Origin: Buxus sempervirens
Taxonomy: Eukaryota > Streptophyta > Magnoliopsida > Buxales > Buxaceae
Direction of reading: 5' to 3'
DNA length: 64,000 nucleotides
Assembly: GCA_947561395.2 (NCBI GenBank)
Contig: OX387188.1
Span: forward strand, 35,273,942-35,337,941
The notes below the pieces were generated by a model. The model was not told the origin of the DNA and ran no database searches. It was given only the letters and a program-made list of their open reading frames with translations. Positions 1 to 11,549 of this stretch are shown piece after piece (positions within the stretch are counted from its first letter, which is position 1; every line of letters starts with the position of its first letter). Position numbers and translations under genes: made by a program.

Positions 1-1200
1 ATAGTTTAGTGGTGAATGAGGAATTTATTATGGATGATGAGAGTCTTTGTCAAGCGTTAATTTCCTACCATTCTAACATATAAAAGTGGGAGCAAAATCT
101 GAGATTTCAATATGTGCCTTGGATGATGCAAAACCAGATGGATCTTAGGTGGCATCACCCAAAAACGAATTTGCAAGACATGAAATGGATAAGGTCATTG
201 GCGAAATGGACAAGTGTAAGGCTCCTAGATTAGATGTCTACATGATGTCATTTTTTCTGGAAAACTAGGAGGTAGTTGAGCATGATCTCATCAAGGATTC
301 AAAAAATTCTATCATACTGCTGTAATAAACAAATCAAGAAACTCCACCTTCCTATTCCTAATACCAAAAAATAACTGATTTGCATAAAGAAAGGACTATA
401 GGCCTATTAGTTTTATGAACAGCCTTTAAAAAATAATCGATAGAGCCCTATTGACTATTATTCATGTTTAGGAGGTTGTGGAATTAGAGGTAATTAGGAC
501 CAAAGTACGTTTATTGAAGGAAAGCAGATTCCTGATGGTGCACTAATTTTATTTTATTTTTATGATTCGTGATTGTGTACTAATTGTCCAATGAATGTAT
601 TTAAGATAGGGCTAGAATGGTAAGAAAGGCATTATATGCAAGCTTGACTTAGAGAAGGCATGTGATAGGGTTGAATCGGATTTGTGTGAAGGAATGGAAA
701 AGATTTAGAGCTAAATGGAGGAGATGGATGAATGGGTGGTCCAAAATTTGTCGTTTTTCTTTCATCCTTAATAGTGAGTTAGGGTAATAATTAAAAAAAA
801 AAAAATAGAGTAGGGGCTACTTTGTGTCATCTTGAGAATTCATCAGGAGTGCCCATTATGACACTTCTTTTCTCATTTATGGGAGACGTTCTTAGTATTC
901 TTCTGGATAAGGTGAAGGAGGTAGGCTGTGGAAATGGTTTTGAATTGGTGCGGAAAAACATCCTTGTCTCTCAATTCTAATTTGCTGATAACATAATCCA
1001 GTTTCTGGATGCATGAGAAGAGAGTGTAAAATGATTCAAATTCATCATTTGATTTCTTGAAGCGATATCTACTTTGAAATCGAAGATTAAAAAAAAAGTA
1101 GTATCATAGGTATTCAGGTAAACCCTAATGTTTATTGAGGCATGCATTGATTTTGATGAGGCTATGGGTATAGGTTAGTCCTGTGGTGTGTTCAGGTAAA
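1..1200 (+). pseudogene. LINE-1 ORF2 remnant, reverse transcriptase part
   Basis: Degenerate reverse transcriptase of a plant L1 element, readable only by switching frame and passing stops. Landmarks in order are a block like the 'lipk...kDyRPIs' motif near 340-410, a KLDLEKACDRV block (family: KLDieKAYDrv) near 638-675, a W-x-x-x-C substrate-loop remnant near 725-770, and a block near 850-1010 matching 'PLLF..fmd.ls' and 'FADn' (family FADD). With many stops and frameshifts it is a dead copy. It probably belongs to the same insertion as the zinc-binding and RNase H part at 2600-3860, the two being separated by other repeats. Confidence 0.75.
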
Positions 1201-2600
1201 CCCTAAAGTAGTATCATAACTAATTTGATTTAGTTTAATTTGAATGATTTGGTTTCTAAGACATTGGACCACATGGATCATGCTTTAGATTGAATCATTA
1301 TGATTTGATTTGATTAGTTTTAATTAATTGAATTGTTAAGATCGGGTTTGATTTGATTGGATTTGATTGATTTGGTCTAAGGCTTTGGACTGCACATTTC
1401 ATACCTTATATTGAATCATTTGATTTGGTTTCAATTTTATTTAATTCCATTTACAAAGCATTGTATCGTAGAGATCCTCCTTTAGTATGGACCATTAAAA
1501 TTTTGCTTCAATTTAACTTTCATTGATTTGGTTGGTTGGACCACAAACCGTAGGGGAACTGTTTGATTTTTAGGAATGGGGACTTCTTGGTGAAGAAGGC
1601 TTTAAGGTTATCTCACAGCTGGCTCGCAGCCCACCATTTGGTGGATAGTATCCCCATGCAGGAATTCATATTATGTGAGAGATTTTCAGATTAGGGAGGG
1701 GGATGTACGGGAGAGGGTTGTTTTTTCCAGTTATGCTTTAAGGTGGTCTTTTATTATTGTATATGTAGGTACACACTCTGTGTACCCAAAATCCTGATGT
1801 TTTCCTATATTTATAATATATATCTCTGGTTTACTGATTAAAAAAAAACTGTTTGATTTGAATGAATTTTGGTCACATAAACTGTATGGGGCTGGTTTGA
1901 ACCGGTTTAATTGCATGGTTTGTGCCAAATTTGTTTGGTTTGGCTTTAAACCATGAATTGTAGGTGTTTAGCTCAATTTGGGCAATTTGGAACACCTTGG
2001 TCCAACATGAGACACTTTTTGTTCGATTTGAAAGACTTTGGTTCAACCTGAAATATTTTGGAGCACTTTGTTTTGATCGAAAAGGGGGGTTTTTGATTTT
2101 TATTTTTTATGCTCCTTGGGAGGATTTAGGTTTCAGAAGTCTCCAGAATTTTTTTTAAACATTTTCTAGATTTTTTTGGGTTAATTTGGGATTAAAATGG
2201 GCAAAACCCATGAAATAGATTTTGGAGTGTCCAAGCCACGGTTTAGGTCGGATCTGTGATTGTGGGCTGGTGCCCTGAGCACTTGCACATGTGGACTGGC
2301 TTTGGTCGTGTTCAGACATGGGGTGTGGGCCTTGCGCACTGACCCAGTGCTTAGGCCTTGAGCGTCCAGCTTAGCACACGTCCCGGTGTGCCTAGGGCCA
2401 GTTTTGGCCTTTTCTCCCTATCTTTTTTTTATAACCTAATAGCGATTTTTTGCATAGAACCTCAACTTTTTTCAATCTAAAATTGATTTTTCCTTTTTCT
2501 TTTTTTTTTTTTTGGGTTTAGAAAAAACTGCTTTTTCAACATCCGTCTTGTTTCGACTCTTTTCTCTGTGGGTAGTTTCTGTATTGGCATTGAGATTAGA
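1200..2600. repeat. AT-rich interspersed repeat inside the LINE remnant
   Basis: Non-coding DNA dominated by runs of the form TTTGATTTGG and TTGGACCACA, with a short GC-richer block near 2220-2400. It separates the two recognisable parts of the L1 ORF2 remnant and itself carries a short L1 insertion at 1570-1847. I do not recognise the family. It could be an old LTR or satellite-like repeat. Confidence 0.4.
1570..1847 (+). mobile_element. 5'-truncated L1 insertion with poly(A) and target duplication
   Basis: A 278-bp LINE 3' end terminated by an A-run at about 1840-1847. It is flanked by a 13-bp direct repeat, AACTGTTTGATTT, at 1557-1569 and 1848-1860, as expected for a target duplication. 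Its 3' end (GGTACACACTCTGTGTACC, then TTTATAATATATA and ACTGATT) recurs in reverse in the element at 5640-6120, so both belong to one L1 family. Confidence 0.8.
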
Positions 2601-3860
2601 ATTTCCTTCTAGATAGATACTTAGTGGGAGAGATTCTCCTTCCTACCCTATTCCCTTGCCTTTTCAGAATTGCATCAAGTAGGCAAGCCACTATGGGCAA
2701 TATCCCCTCTGTTTGGATAAGAGTTTAACCTGGAAGTTTGGAATATGACTACTAGAAGAGAACTAAGACCAGCTGATTTTGAGGAGCTAGTCATTGTTCT
2801 AGATACCATATAAAGACTTCATGATCACCGGAAGCCTCCTTGACACCAATTTATGGAACTTAGAATCAAAAAGCAAATATTCTACTAAATGTTTCTTCCA
2901 TACCCTTTGCAAAGATAGAAACCTCTCAAATGTACCCCTTCTTCTAAATCTCTATGGAAAACTGCATCCTGATTGGGTTGACGCCCTTCTATGGACTATT
3001 TTGCTCTAAAAGATCAATAGATGCAAAATGCTGGAAAAGAGGACAGTACATACTGCCTTCCTGCCTCATTTTATGTGATGTATATCAGAAGCAAGGGGAA
3101 TCATTTAGTCATATCTTTCTATGCAGTGATATAGCTTGGTCTCTTTGGAGTTATTTCTTTCACAGGATTGAGGCAGCATAGGTTTTTCCAACCACAAGCT
3201 TATTACTTATGAAACAGTGGAGGTTTTATCACCTGGGAAGGTAACCTTGATTTATGCTGTCTAGTCATTGATCTGAAGGGAAAGGAACAGAAGAATGTTT
3301 GAAGATCTAAGATAAATCGGAATAATCACTCAGTCAACTATACGGTTGTGCACATCAGGGGTATCAGTAATAATAGAGTTTACAGGGGTTTCTATGCTAC
3401 TACAGATACATCACCACATCAGAGAAAAATATGTGCTAGATGGTCCTCACCAAGGACAGGTAAGATGGAGCTCAACATTGTAAACTTTACAGAATGTTGG
3501 ATACAGCCATCCATGGCTATTAGAGATTAATTGGATCTAGTAACTCCACTAGAACAGTGTTTTATGCACTTATTGCAGAATTGATGGAGGCAATACCTCA
3601 TAGCTTTACTGAACTAGAGATTGAAGGGCACTCATATGTAGTTATATCCTAGATGAGGGCTAGTCGTGTTGTGAATGTGCTTGGTGCTTCACTGATCTCT
3701 TCCGTTTGGCTAGAATCTTGGCAAATGGTTTGAATATATCATTCCACCACGTGCCTAGCTCAGCCAATGATTTGGCCGATCAACTTACCAAGAGGGTAGT
3801 TCTATGGGACTCTTTTTTCTCAAGCATACCACTGAAGAAGATGCTTGTTGAGGGATGACA
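2600..3860 (+). pseudogene. LINE-1 ORF2 remnant: zinc-binding domain and RNase H
   Basis: C-terminal part of a plant L1 ORF2. At 2820-3180 two overlapping frames carry the zf-RVT domain: the stretch 'PSCLILCDVYQ', then 'ESFSHIFLCSDIAWSLWSYFF', matches the family pattern C-x2-C...E...H-x-F-x-x-C-x-x-A-x-x-x-W. At 3560-3855 follows an RNase H tail with 'AELMEAIPHSF', 'LEIEGHSY' and 'SSANDLADQLTKR', the HxxR..N..AD.LAk signature of the RNase H domain carried by many plant L1 lineages. Stops near 3650 and frame changes make it non-functional. Confidence 0.75.
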
Positions 3861-5340
3861 GGAAAACTTTCTAATAAGTAATTATTAAAAGGGATTTGAA
3901 ATTTTGAAGAAAGATGAAAGAGACTGGCATTGGAAAACTAGATTTTGAAATTTTATGAATTTTTGCTTGAGCATGCTAGACATATCCACATGGATTATTG
4001 TGGTTGCATGATCAAATATTGGTTTTTGTTTTCGTATTTGGATCTGATCCTTGCTCCTTACTGCTGCAGTTGTTCTTAGTTGACTGCCAATATTACATTT
4101 GTAGTTTTGTGGTCTATTATGCTTACCAATATAAATGGCTAATCCAGACCTCTTACTTATTAACTATTTATCTATCTCTTACGCGTTTTCCTTTCTTTTT
4201 TTGTTTCCTACAGTGTTATGGCTGTTGAAATGCGTTGCTTGATGTAAGTATTATTTACAACCATATGGCTGTGGCTAACCATTATTTAAGCACGGTGGCG
4301 GGAGGCTTGTGCACTGGTCTAGTGCTTTTTTATGGCTGTGGCTAAGGGGCATCTCTAAGTTGATGTTCCACATTCTATTGGATAATGTATTTTCTATTTA
4401 ATATTGTCTCTACTTTCTACTCATGGTAGATAACCTTTTGGCTTCTTCAGAAGTAATGAAAGGAGCATAGTTTAGTGCTAGGTGTTTGACAAGATATGAT
4501 CATTTAATTCCTGTAGACTTATCACTAAAGTTCCTCTGAAGAGAGATATGGCTGGGTAGAGCAGAAAGAATAAGCCATTAGATGAGAAATGAAACTATAT
4601 GACACTCATCAAAATATATGAATAAATAAAAAGAAAAACTACTATTTAGTGTTTACACGCTGTTTATATTAGTGATTATGTGATAATGAGGAAGATATAT
4701 CCATCTTTCTGAACAGATATCGTCCTCGTTATTCATCAGATACTTTCATGAATTTCAACTAAATATTGTTAGTAAATGGATCCCTCTATTCTTCATTTGA
4801 TAATGAGTTGTTCTTTGAAAAGTAATCACTGTGGGTACTAGAATCTTATAAATTTTTTTTCCCTGAAATTAAGGTGGAGAGTTTAGCCAAGTATTCTATA
4901 TTGATGATGTCAGATTCTAAATGTCATCAATCTTATTGCTGTTCATATCTTTCCTTTTTCTTGTAAATCGAAGGATTTTTTTTCCTCATATGACCTAGAT
5001 TACTCGTATTCTTTGAAAAAAGTGATTTGTTTGATGGTAATTGGTATGATATTTCTTGATATAATATTCAATTAAAGCACAGCCTCTTGCATCCTACAGG
5101 TCCATGCTTTAATCCCGTATCCTTTCAGTCTACTTACATGGGACTTCTCTCTCTCTCTTTCTCCCCCCACTCTCTATCTCGCCCTCCCTTCCCCCCTGTG
5201 CCCCCATCCATATTTCTCCCATCCATATTTCTCCATATATTTTTGTGAACAGGTCTTCAATTTTTTCTGAATTCCATATTATGATTATGATTATTGTTTT
5301 GTTTTCTCCTTTTCTGACCTTCAGCAGTTTTACCTTGCAG
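3861..5340. other. Non-coding, probably intron of the oxygenase gene
   Basis: No exon matching the upstream part of the oxygenase family could be found here. It holds AT-rich DNA and a pyrimidine-rich CT/CCC tract at about 5141-5235 containing a duplicated 'CCATCCATATTTCTC'. It ends in TTGCAG directly before the first recognisable exon. Confidence 0.5.
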
Positions 5341-8043
5341 GTTTTCATGTTGATGATTCAGAAGTTACTTTGAATGCGTGCTTGGGAAAGCAGTTCTCTG
5401 GTGGTGAATTGTTTTTCCGTGGCATTCGATGTGATAAACATGTGAATACAGAAACCCGATCAGAGGTATATAGTCTTTGTGATTGATTATAATATTAGTC
5501 TTTGGCATAGTTGTTTCAGGGTAGAATGTTCATCTTGTTTATAGTTATGATAATTTGTGGTGTTTGGACTCTGGATTTCTCAGTTGTTGGCATGTTATCG
5601 TATAGGAAATCGTGAGGGATATTCCATAAATTTAAATAGTACTTATTTTCATCAGTAATTAAGGGATGTATATATATTATAAATTAAGAAAATAGAACAT
5701 GTCTTTTAGGTACACAGATTGTGTGTACCTAGGAATACGAAGCTGAAAAGCAAAGCTTAGGCCCCAGAAAAGAGGGATAACCACAACCCCTCCCCTCCCT
5801 AGTCTGGAAATCTATTGCACACCAGAAAATCTTATAAAGGAATATTAACCATCATTTTTGTGATGATAACCAGATATAAATCAGCTGCAGAACTTTTTTT
5901 TTTTTTCCAGATATGCCAAATTTCTCTCTAGATTCCTGAAGATTCTATGGTTCCTTTCTCCCCAAATCACCCAAGAGATGGCCACAGGAGTTATGTTCCA
6001 CACCATATTCTTACACAATTTTCCGTTCATAACCCCCACGCCTGTAGGACCTTTCCCAAATTTTCTGCCTGTACCCAAGGTGTTTTCAACCTTGCAAGGA
6101 TCATAAATCAATACAAGCAAACGTATGAGATATAAATTAATTGAAAAAAATTTAAACCTTATTAGAACTAGTAGCTTGGCTAGGTGGAAAACTGTACTTA
6201 GGTGGTTTGCTAGGTGGAAAACTGTACTTAGGTGGTCACCTGATTGCCTATAGAATCGCCTAAAAACCTAGATTGGTGTCTTGTTCTAACAGGCCTGGTG
6301 TGGTACCTTGTGCACCCTAAAAATGGCCTAGTTAGGTGTCTTTTGTCTTCAACTTTTCCCTTTTCCCTTTTTTTTTTTTTGGTTTTTAAATTGTTACTTC
6401 ATCAATAAGCAAAATATTAAATTCTTTTGATGACTACTTAAAAGAGATATGGTTGTTCACTGAGTTCAACTTGAAGTACTAGACATTTCATGCTACTCTC
6501 ATTATTTTGTCAAGAGGGTCAGTTTAAAATTCTCTCAATGTTAAAACATTGACAAAATTTTCCTTCTTGTTTTGGCGTTCTTTTGCACCCAGATTTTTTT
6601 CTTAAATTATTAGACATAGATTTTCCAATTTGTTATTCTATGTCAAGTCTGTAAAAATGTAGGTCGATTTGAATACGGTTTCCTGTAAGATAGAGTTTCA
6701 GTGTGTCATTTTACTTTCTGTGGATAGTCACATTAAGAGTTTTAACATGATTTTAATGTTAGTTTTTGCTACATTAATAGGAAATCCTAGATTACTTCCA
6801 TGTTCCTGGGCAAGCTGTGCTACATCGTGGTCGCCACCGTCATGGTGCCAAAGCCACAACATCTGGCCACAGAATCAACTTACTTTTATGGTGCAGAAGG
6901 TACCTTTGTCCTTTAAGTGGCTTGTTATCATCCGTTATATTTACTTTTTTGAGTACCATCATAGTTTTTATTTTTTGTCTTTTGTTAATCATGCAAAAAG
7001 CAAGTGTACCACAATTGTAGTAATGAGGATTATTATGACTACAGATATAAGAAAACCTACCAGGTCATCATTTTACCATCCATACGAGTCATTCTGCTCT
7101 ATATAGTACCCCACTCAAGGAGGCATCATCCCAGATCTAGAAAGGTGAAGAAATATGTCCTCAGAATTCAGGCTGAATCAATCCCCAGCCAACAATTCTT
7201 TGAATTGAGGTGTCCTATGTGTGCCTGAGAAAATGATGGATTACTGTCTGTGTCTATATTAAGGAAGCAGTCCTATCATTGAAGTCGATCTGTCTTGTTC
7301 TTTCCAGACAGCCAAGCAAAGAGTAGTTGGAAGAATTTTCCGTAGAATTGAGGCGTGGCCTTCTTGTGGACTGGAATCCCAATAAAGAAACATCTCCCAA
7401 GCTGTCTGTGGAAAGACTCAAGTGAAATGAAAAATAGACAAGACAATGTCCAAATCATTTTTGCCATTTTGCAGACAGCTTTCTTGTCATACATTCACAT
7501 CTAGGTGGAATAGTAATTACCTTGGTCTGCAAGTGATCCATTCTTTGGAATTCTGTTTATCACAAGTCTCCGTATGGACGGTTAGACCTTTTGGGTAACT
7601 GTAATCCCATGTTGCCAAGATGACATGTTTGATTGAGAACTTTTCTAGAGTGTCACTTGTCCATATTTATACTTTTGTGCAATAGAGCTCCAATATATAG
7701 AATTATGTTGATTTATAAGACATCAACAGATACTTAACCTTGTTTATTGTTCCCACTGGCATGTGCAACTCTACACAGTTCGGTTTTCAGGGAGCTGAAG
7801 AAGTATCAGAAAGATTTTTCTAGCTGGTGCGGAGAGTGCCAGCGTGAGAAGAAAGAACGGCAGCGCCTGTCAGTTGCTGCCACCAAACTGGTAAGATACC
7901 TCACAAAGCACGTATAAATTGATGAATGAGCAACCAAATCCTGTACGTAATTTTTGGATTGGATTCCATTCTATTAATATTTATTTATTTGTGTTGGCTT
8001 TCTGCAGGAGTTGCTCAGGAGGGAAGGAGAATCCGCAGTTTGA
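5341..8043 (+). CDS. 2-oxoglutarate/Fe(II)-dependent oxygenase (PKHD-type), 3' exons
   Basis: C-terminal part of a plant 2OG/Fe(II) dioxygenase of the family annotated as PKHD-type hydroxylase (Arabidopsis At3g18210/At1g22950 relatives). Substrate unknown. Four exons join in frame with GT-AG borders: 5341-5466, 6781-6899, 7779-7890, 8008-8043 (TGA). The first carries the iron ligands in FHVDDSEVTLN (H-x-D) and 'GGELFFRG'. The second carries the distal histidine in HRGRHRHGA and the 2OG-binding arginine in GHRINLLLW. The last two encode a basic Cys/Glu/Arg tail ending GESAV. About 130 residues of an expected 390 are present. The N-terminal exons are not found upstream, so either the gene starts left of the window across a very large intron, or this is a 5'-truncated copy. 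The preserved frame and splice sites favour a living gene. Confidence 0.8.
5640..6120 (-). mobile_element. LINE-1 3' fragment inside the oxygenase intron
   Basis: Minus-strand L1 remnant. Near 5881-6030 it encodes 'AISWVIWGERNHRIFRN', the C-terminal W-x-IW-x-ERN-x-RIF block of plant L1 ORF2. The lower-coordinate half matches the 3' end of the element at 1570-1847 (GGTACACACAATCTGTGTACC, TTTATAATATATA, ACTGAT). It lies antisense in the intron after the first visible oxygenase exon. Confidence 0.7.
6178..6240. repeat. Tandem duplication, about 30 bp x 2
   Basis: Two nearly perfect units of TAGGTGGAAAACTGTACTTA at 6181 and 6211 (30-bp period). They lie within the oxygenase intron. Confidence 0.8.
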
Positions 8044-9045
8044 GATTTTCTAGCTCTAATGTCTGCTGGGGCGTTTGTAAAATAGCTCTCATTCTTACCA
8101 AGTGAAGCATTGCCGTTGGTAGTGCATGTAGAAAGGTGTCCGTTGATCTGTGCTGCATCCGTTTCCAAGGTGACTGTAATGTTCAAAATCATATCAAGTT
8201 AATAACATGGCGTTTCTATCAGATGGTCTGAACCTCTTTGTTTATTCAATTGCCAATTCAGTGGTTAGTTCCTAGTAGAAGGCTACTCCACCCCCACCAC
8301 TACCACCAAGCCAAACCCACTCATCTTAATCTCGGCTACTCCCCATTTGGATGATCGCATGGAGAAAACCCATGAACTTGACCTTTCTGCCTTTACTATT
8401 TCCCCTTTTGTTTTGTTTTTTCTTTCTACCGCACAAATCTAACTTCATGCTCAACAGGTAATTCCTACAACTAGACAGCATGTCACTTTGCCCTACATTG
8501 GTAAATGGACAGGAAACGAAGCTAGTAATGTGAGGCCAGGTCCTATGTCAACGGTTTGTCAACAGGTCTGGTCTTAAAAACATTGCAGTGCAGGACTTTA
8601 TTCTAATAAAGCCAAGTGAAAGATGGCACCGAGTAACTTAGTGAGCCAAAAACTGCTGGTATAGGCATTGTTGTGCTCAAATTGTGCCCCACCTTTTGTT
8701 TGCTGAAAATGGTACCAAATGTTGTGTTTGCCTTTATCCTTTTGTGTCTTTATTATGCTTACATAATTTGAGGGCTGGCTTTTCAAGTAATTTAGAACTC
8801 TTCAATTACTATGGGATGAAGATGTGGAACTCAACACAATACAAAACATGTCACTGACTGTTGATGGCTGTGTTGTCCTACAACAAGAATGGGAGCTTAA
8901 ATGAAGCACACGTTATGGAAATCAGACAAAACTACGGATGCCCTTGCAAATCTCAGCATGGGATGCATTCCTGCCCTTTCTTTAAATATACATGTTATTT
9001 GGTGATGTAATAGGATCCAAGCATCCAACCCTTTGTCCTCTACCT
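8044..9045. other. 3' flank of the oxygenase gene, otherwise no gene
   Basis: Probably the 3' UTR of the oxygenase to about 8200, then unique-looking AT-rich DNA. No coding region, RNA gene or clear repeat was recognised. Confidence 0.5.
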
Positions 9046-9161
9046 AGGCTGCATTTGGGATTGCTTAAGTAAAGACTTAATCAGCTTTTGACATAAAAAT
9101 GCTTTAATGAGTCATAAGTTGAAATTAAGTGCTTAATTAAGCTATCCCAAACGCAGCCCTA
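9046..9161. mobile_element. Short TIR MITE, hAT-like
   Basis: A 116-bp element with inverted ends: AGGCTGCATTTGGGATTGCT at the left, and the right end reads AGGGCTGCGTTTGGGATAGC in reverse complement. The central part continues the palindrome (TTAAGT...ACTTAATT). The flanks share only TCTAC, so the target duplication is eroded. Confidence 0.65.
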
Positions 9162-9627
9162 ATCTACTAAACTACTATCACAGCACAAACTACCTTTAAG
9201 TGTTTTTTATTTTCACATACCTAAAATGCCCTTCCTTATAATATTCAATTTCACACATTCATCTATTTAAATTAGATGCATATTAATAAATTAATAAGAG
9301 ACTTCAATTAACTAAACAAGATAGAGACGTGAACTAACTAAACAAGATAGACATCAATTAGACTTCTATTTCTATTAAATGTTAGTAAAATAAAATAAAA
9401 GATAACAATCAATATTATTTACATGATAATTCCCAAGGTATCTAACTAAAGAATTTTAATTAAACAATATAAAAAATTAATTATTAATTAAAAACTTATA
9501 AAAGTAAAGGCCAAAAAAATTCCTATAAAGTTTGGTCCATTATTTTTGTTGTCAATAACCTAAACATCCATCTCATGATTCTATCTCAAAAACTTATATT
9601 AGACATTTTGGCTAGTCAGAAATTATC
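9162..9627. other. AT-rich spacer with Helitron-like 5' sequence
   Basis: No gene. Around 9175-9235 the sequence CAAACTACCTTTAAG...TTTTTTATTTTCACATACCTAAAATG is repeated in similar form at about 10098-10150, next to TCTATACTACTATT at about 10090. These look like two decayed copies of a Helitron 5' end. Confidence 0.4.
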
Positions 9628-9959
9628 TGTGACATATTGGTTGTCTGAGTGGGCGGGTGAATGGGTAATCTCACTGGGTGAGTTACCAGGCGAGGATGTG
9701 CATATGGTTGGGATCCCATAACGCTCGGGGATGCTATAAGTAGTTTTGAGATCCCTTACAAAGCAAGAGGCCTTTTAAGACATAATACGGGACTAAATCC
9801 CCTTGGAACTTTCAAGTTAATCGTGCTTGGGTGATAGCAGTGCTAGGATAGGTGACCACTGGGAAGTTTTCTCGTGTTATCCTTTGAGAACAAATCCGTG
9901 AGGGACCATTGGGCCCAGAGCGGACAATATCTTGCTGGGTATGGGTCTGGGACGTTACA
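9628..9959 (+). mobile_element. Cassandra-type solo LTR carrying 5S rRNA sequence
   Basis: A 332-bp segment from TGTGACATAT to GGACGTTACA. Its middle (about 9790-9890) matches the 3' two-thirds of 5S rRNA: AAGTTAATCGTGCTTGGGTG, GTGCTAGGATAGGTGACC, then CTGGGAAGTTTTCTCGTGTT. This is the hallmark of Cassandra TRIM LTRs, which carry the 5S internal promoter. The termini are TG...CA. No PBS follows, so it is a solo LTR or fragment. It is about 80 percent like the inverted copy at 11140-11464. Confidence 0.8.
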
Positions 9960-11139
9960 TTTAATATTGTCTTATATTATATATATTGATGTTATACTAA
10001 GAAAAACTTTGTCAAGAAAAGATTTTTAAGTAACAATACAAAAGTAAATTACTAACTAAAATAGGATTGCATATATATATATCTATACTACTATTAAAAG
10101 CAAAAACTACCTTAAGTATTTTTTATTTTTACGTATCTAAAATGTCCTTCCTTATAATCTTTAATTTTACATACCTAAAATGTATTTCCTTAGGTTCAGA
10201 GTTTTAAGTTGGCTGAATTCTATACCAAAAGGAGGTTTATTGTGTTTAGGATAAGTTCTAGGAGTTGTGATCCAAATTGTGTTGAAAAAGGAGTTGAAAT
10301 AAGCAAGATAGAGTTTAGCGCCTGGTAGCCACTCGAGCCAGCATCTGACATGAAGAACAAGTTGTATTCAACAATTGTTTGTTGCGGAATAACACGAATC
10401 GAGATAGCAAAATAATAGTAAAAAGAGAACAAAAACAAGAACAAAAAAAGAAAAAAGATTTACATGGTTTGGCTTGAAAAGCCTATGTCCACAATTCCAC
10501 GGAATAAAATGACGAGAAGATTCACTAGAATGTGGATGCAAGATATAAAGTTGTTCTTTACAGAAGAAACCCATGTTCTCCACGAATTCAACTTGCAACC
10601 TTAGAATTCCATCTATGGATGGTACCAGGGCAAGTTTTGGTGAACCCAAACCTCTTCCTATAAGGTTTTAGCCAATAAAAAACCTTAACCCGCCCCTATT
10701 GGGCGTGTTATGCCTTCTATGTTGTAAATTGACATTTTGATTGTTTTATGTATTTACCGGGATGATTAAGTTTTAAATGAGACAACACAACTATGAACAA
10801 AAATATAAGCATCACATGAATTTACATATTTAGTGATCTAATGAACCCAATTTAGTTAGATTTGGTTGTGTGATTCTTTCTTTTGTTTTTTCTTCTCATG
10901 ATCTCTAGGAATCGGACTCCTAACAAGTTTCTCATTTGTGGATTGCAAGGTCCTCGCCATATAAAAAGGTGTGTATGACAGAAAAAGCTTCCTTAGGCTT
11001 GTTAACAGGCACAAAAAATAAGTTGATTTTGTAGTAGCTAGGGTGACACGTGCACAAAAAGTGTCATATAAAAAGTTTGTGGATAGGTGGTTAGTTATTA
11101 GGAGGAGTTAAGAATCTTTAAAAATTTTTGAAGGATAAT
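9960..11139. other. Spacer with possible retroelement LTR debris
   Basis: No gene. Around 10370-10500 a 'TGCGGAATAACACGAATC ... GATTTACATGGTTTGGCTTG ... AAGCCTATGTCCAC' arrangement resembles sequence common in plant copia LTRs. I could not define ends. Confidence 0.35.
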
Positions 11140-11548
11140 GTAACGTCCTAGACCCATACCTAGCAAGATATTGTCCGCTCTGGGCCCAATGGGCCCTCAC
11201 AAATTTGTTCTCAAGGGATAACACGAGAAAACTTCCCAGTGGTCATTCATCCTAGCACTGCTCTCACTCGAGAACGCTTAACTTCAGGGTTCCAAGGGGA
11301 TTTAGTCCTGTGTTATACCTTAAAAGACCTCTTGCTTAGTAGGGGATCTCAAGACTACTTTTATCATCCCCGAGGGTTGTAGGATCCCAACCATATGCAC
11401 ATCCTTGCCTGGTAGCTTGCCAGTGAGTCTACCTCTTCACCCCCCACTCAAACAGGATGTTACATACTCCCTTCCATGGGACAACGCGTCCCCGTGTTGG
11501 GCCGGACCCGCATAGTTTCCGGTTGGGGTAGGCTTTGATACCATAACG
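11140..11548 (-). mobile_element. Cassandra element: 3' LTR, PPT and PBS, 5' LTR lost
   Basis: On the minus strand: a primer site TGGTATCAAAGCC (11543-11531, initiator-tRNA-Met type), a 66-bp internal region ending in the purine tract GGAAGGGAGTA, then a 325-bp LTR from TGTAACATCC (11464) to GGACGTTACA (11140). The LTR carries the 5S-like core (GAAGTTAAGCG, GTGCTAGGATG, CTGGGAAGTTTTCTCGTGTT). The 5' LTR is missing beyond about 11548, where gypsy sequence begins. Confidence 0.8.
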
Positions 11549-11549
11549 C

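Noticed and set aside
4200..4240. Possible upstream oxygenase exon after TTTCCTACAG
   Set aside because: The short frame (MAVEMRCLM) does not match the family and has no continuation.
9790..9890. 5S rRNA gene
   Set aside because: Only the 3' two-thirds match, with substitutions, and it sits inside a TG...CA LTR; Cassandra, not ribosomal DNA. The same applies to 11140-11464.
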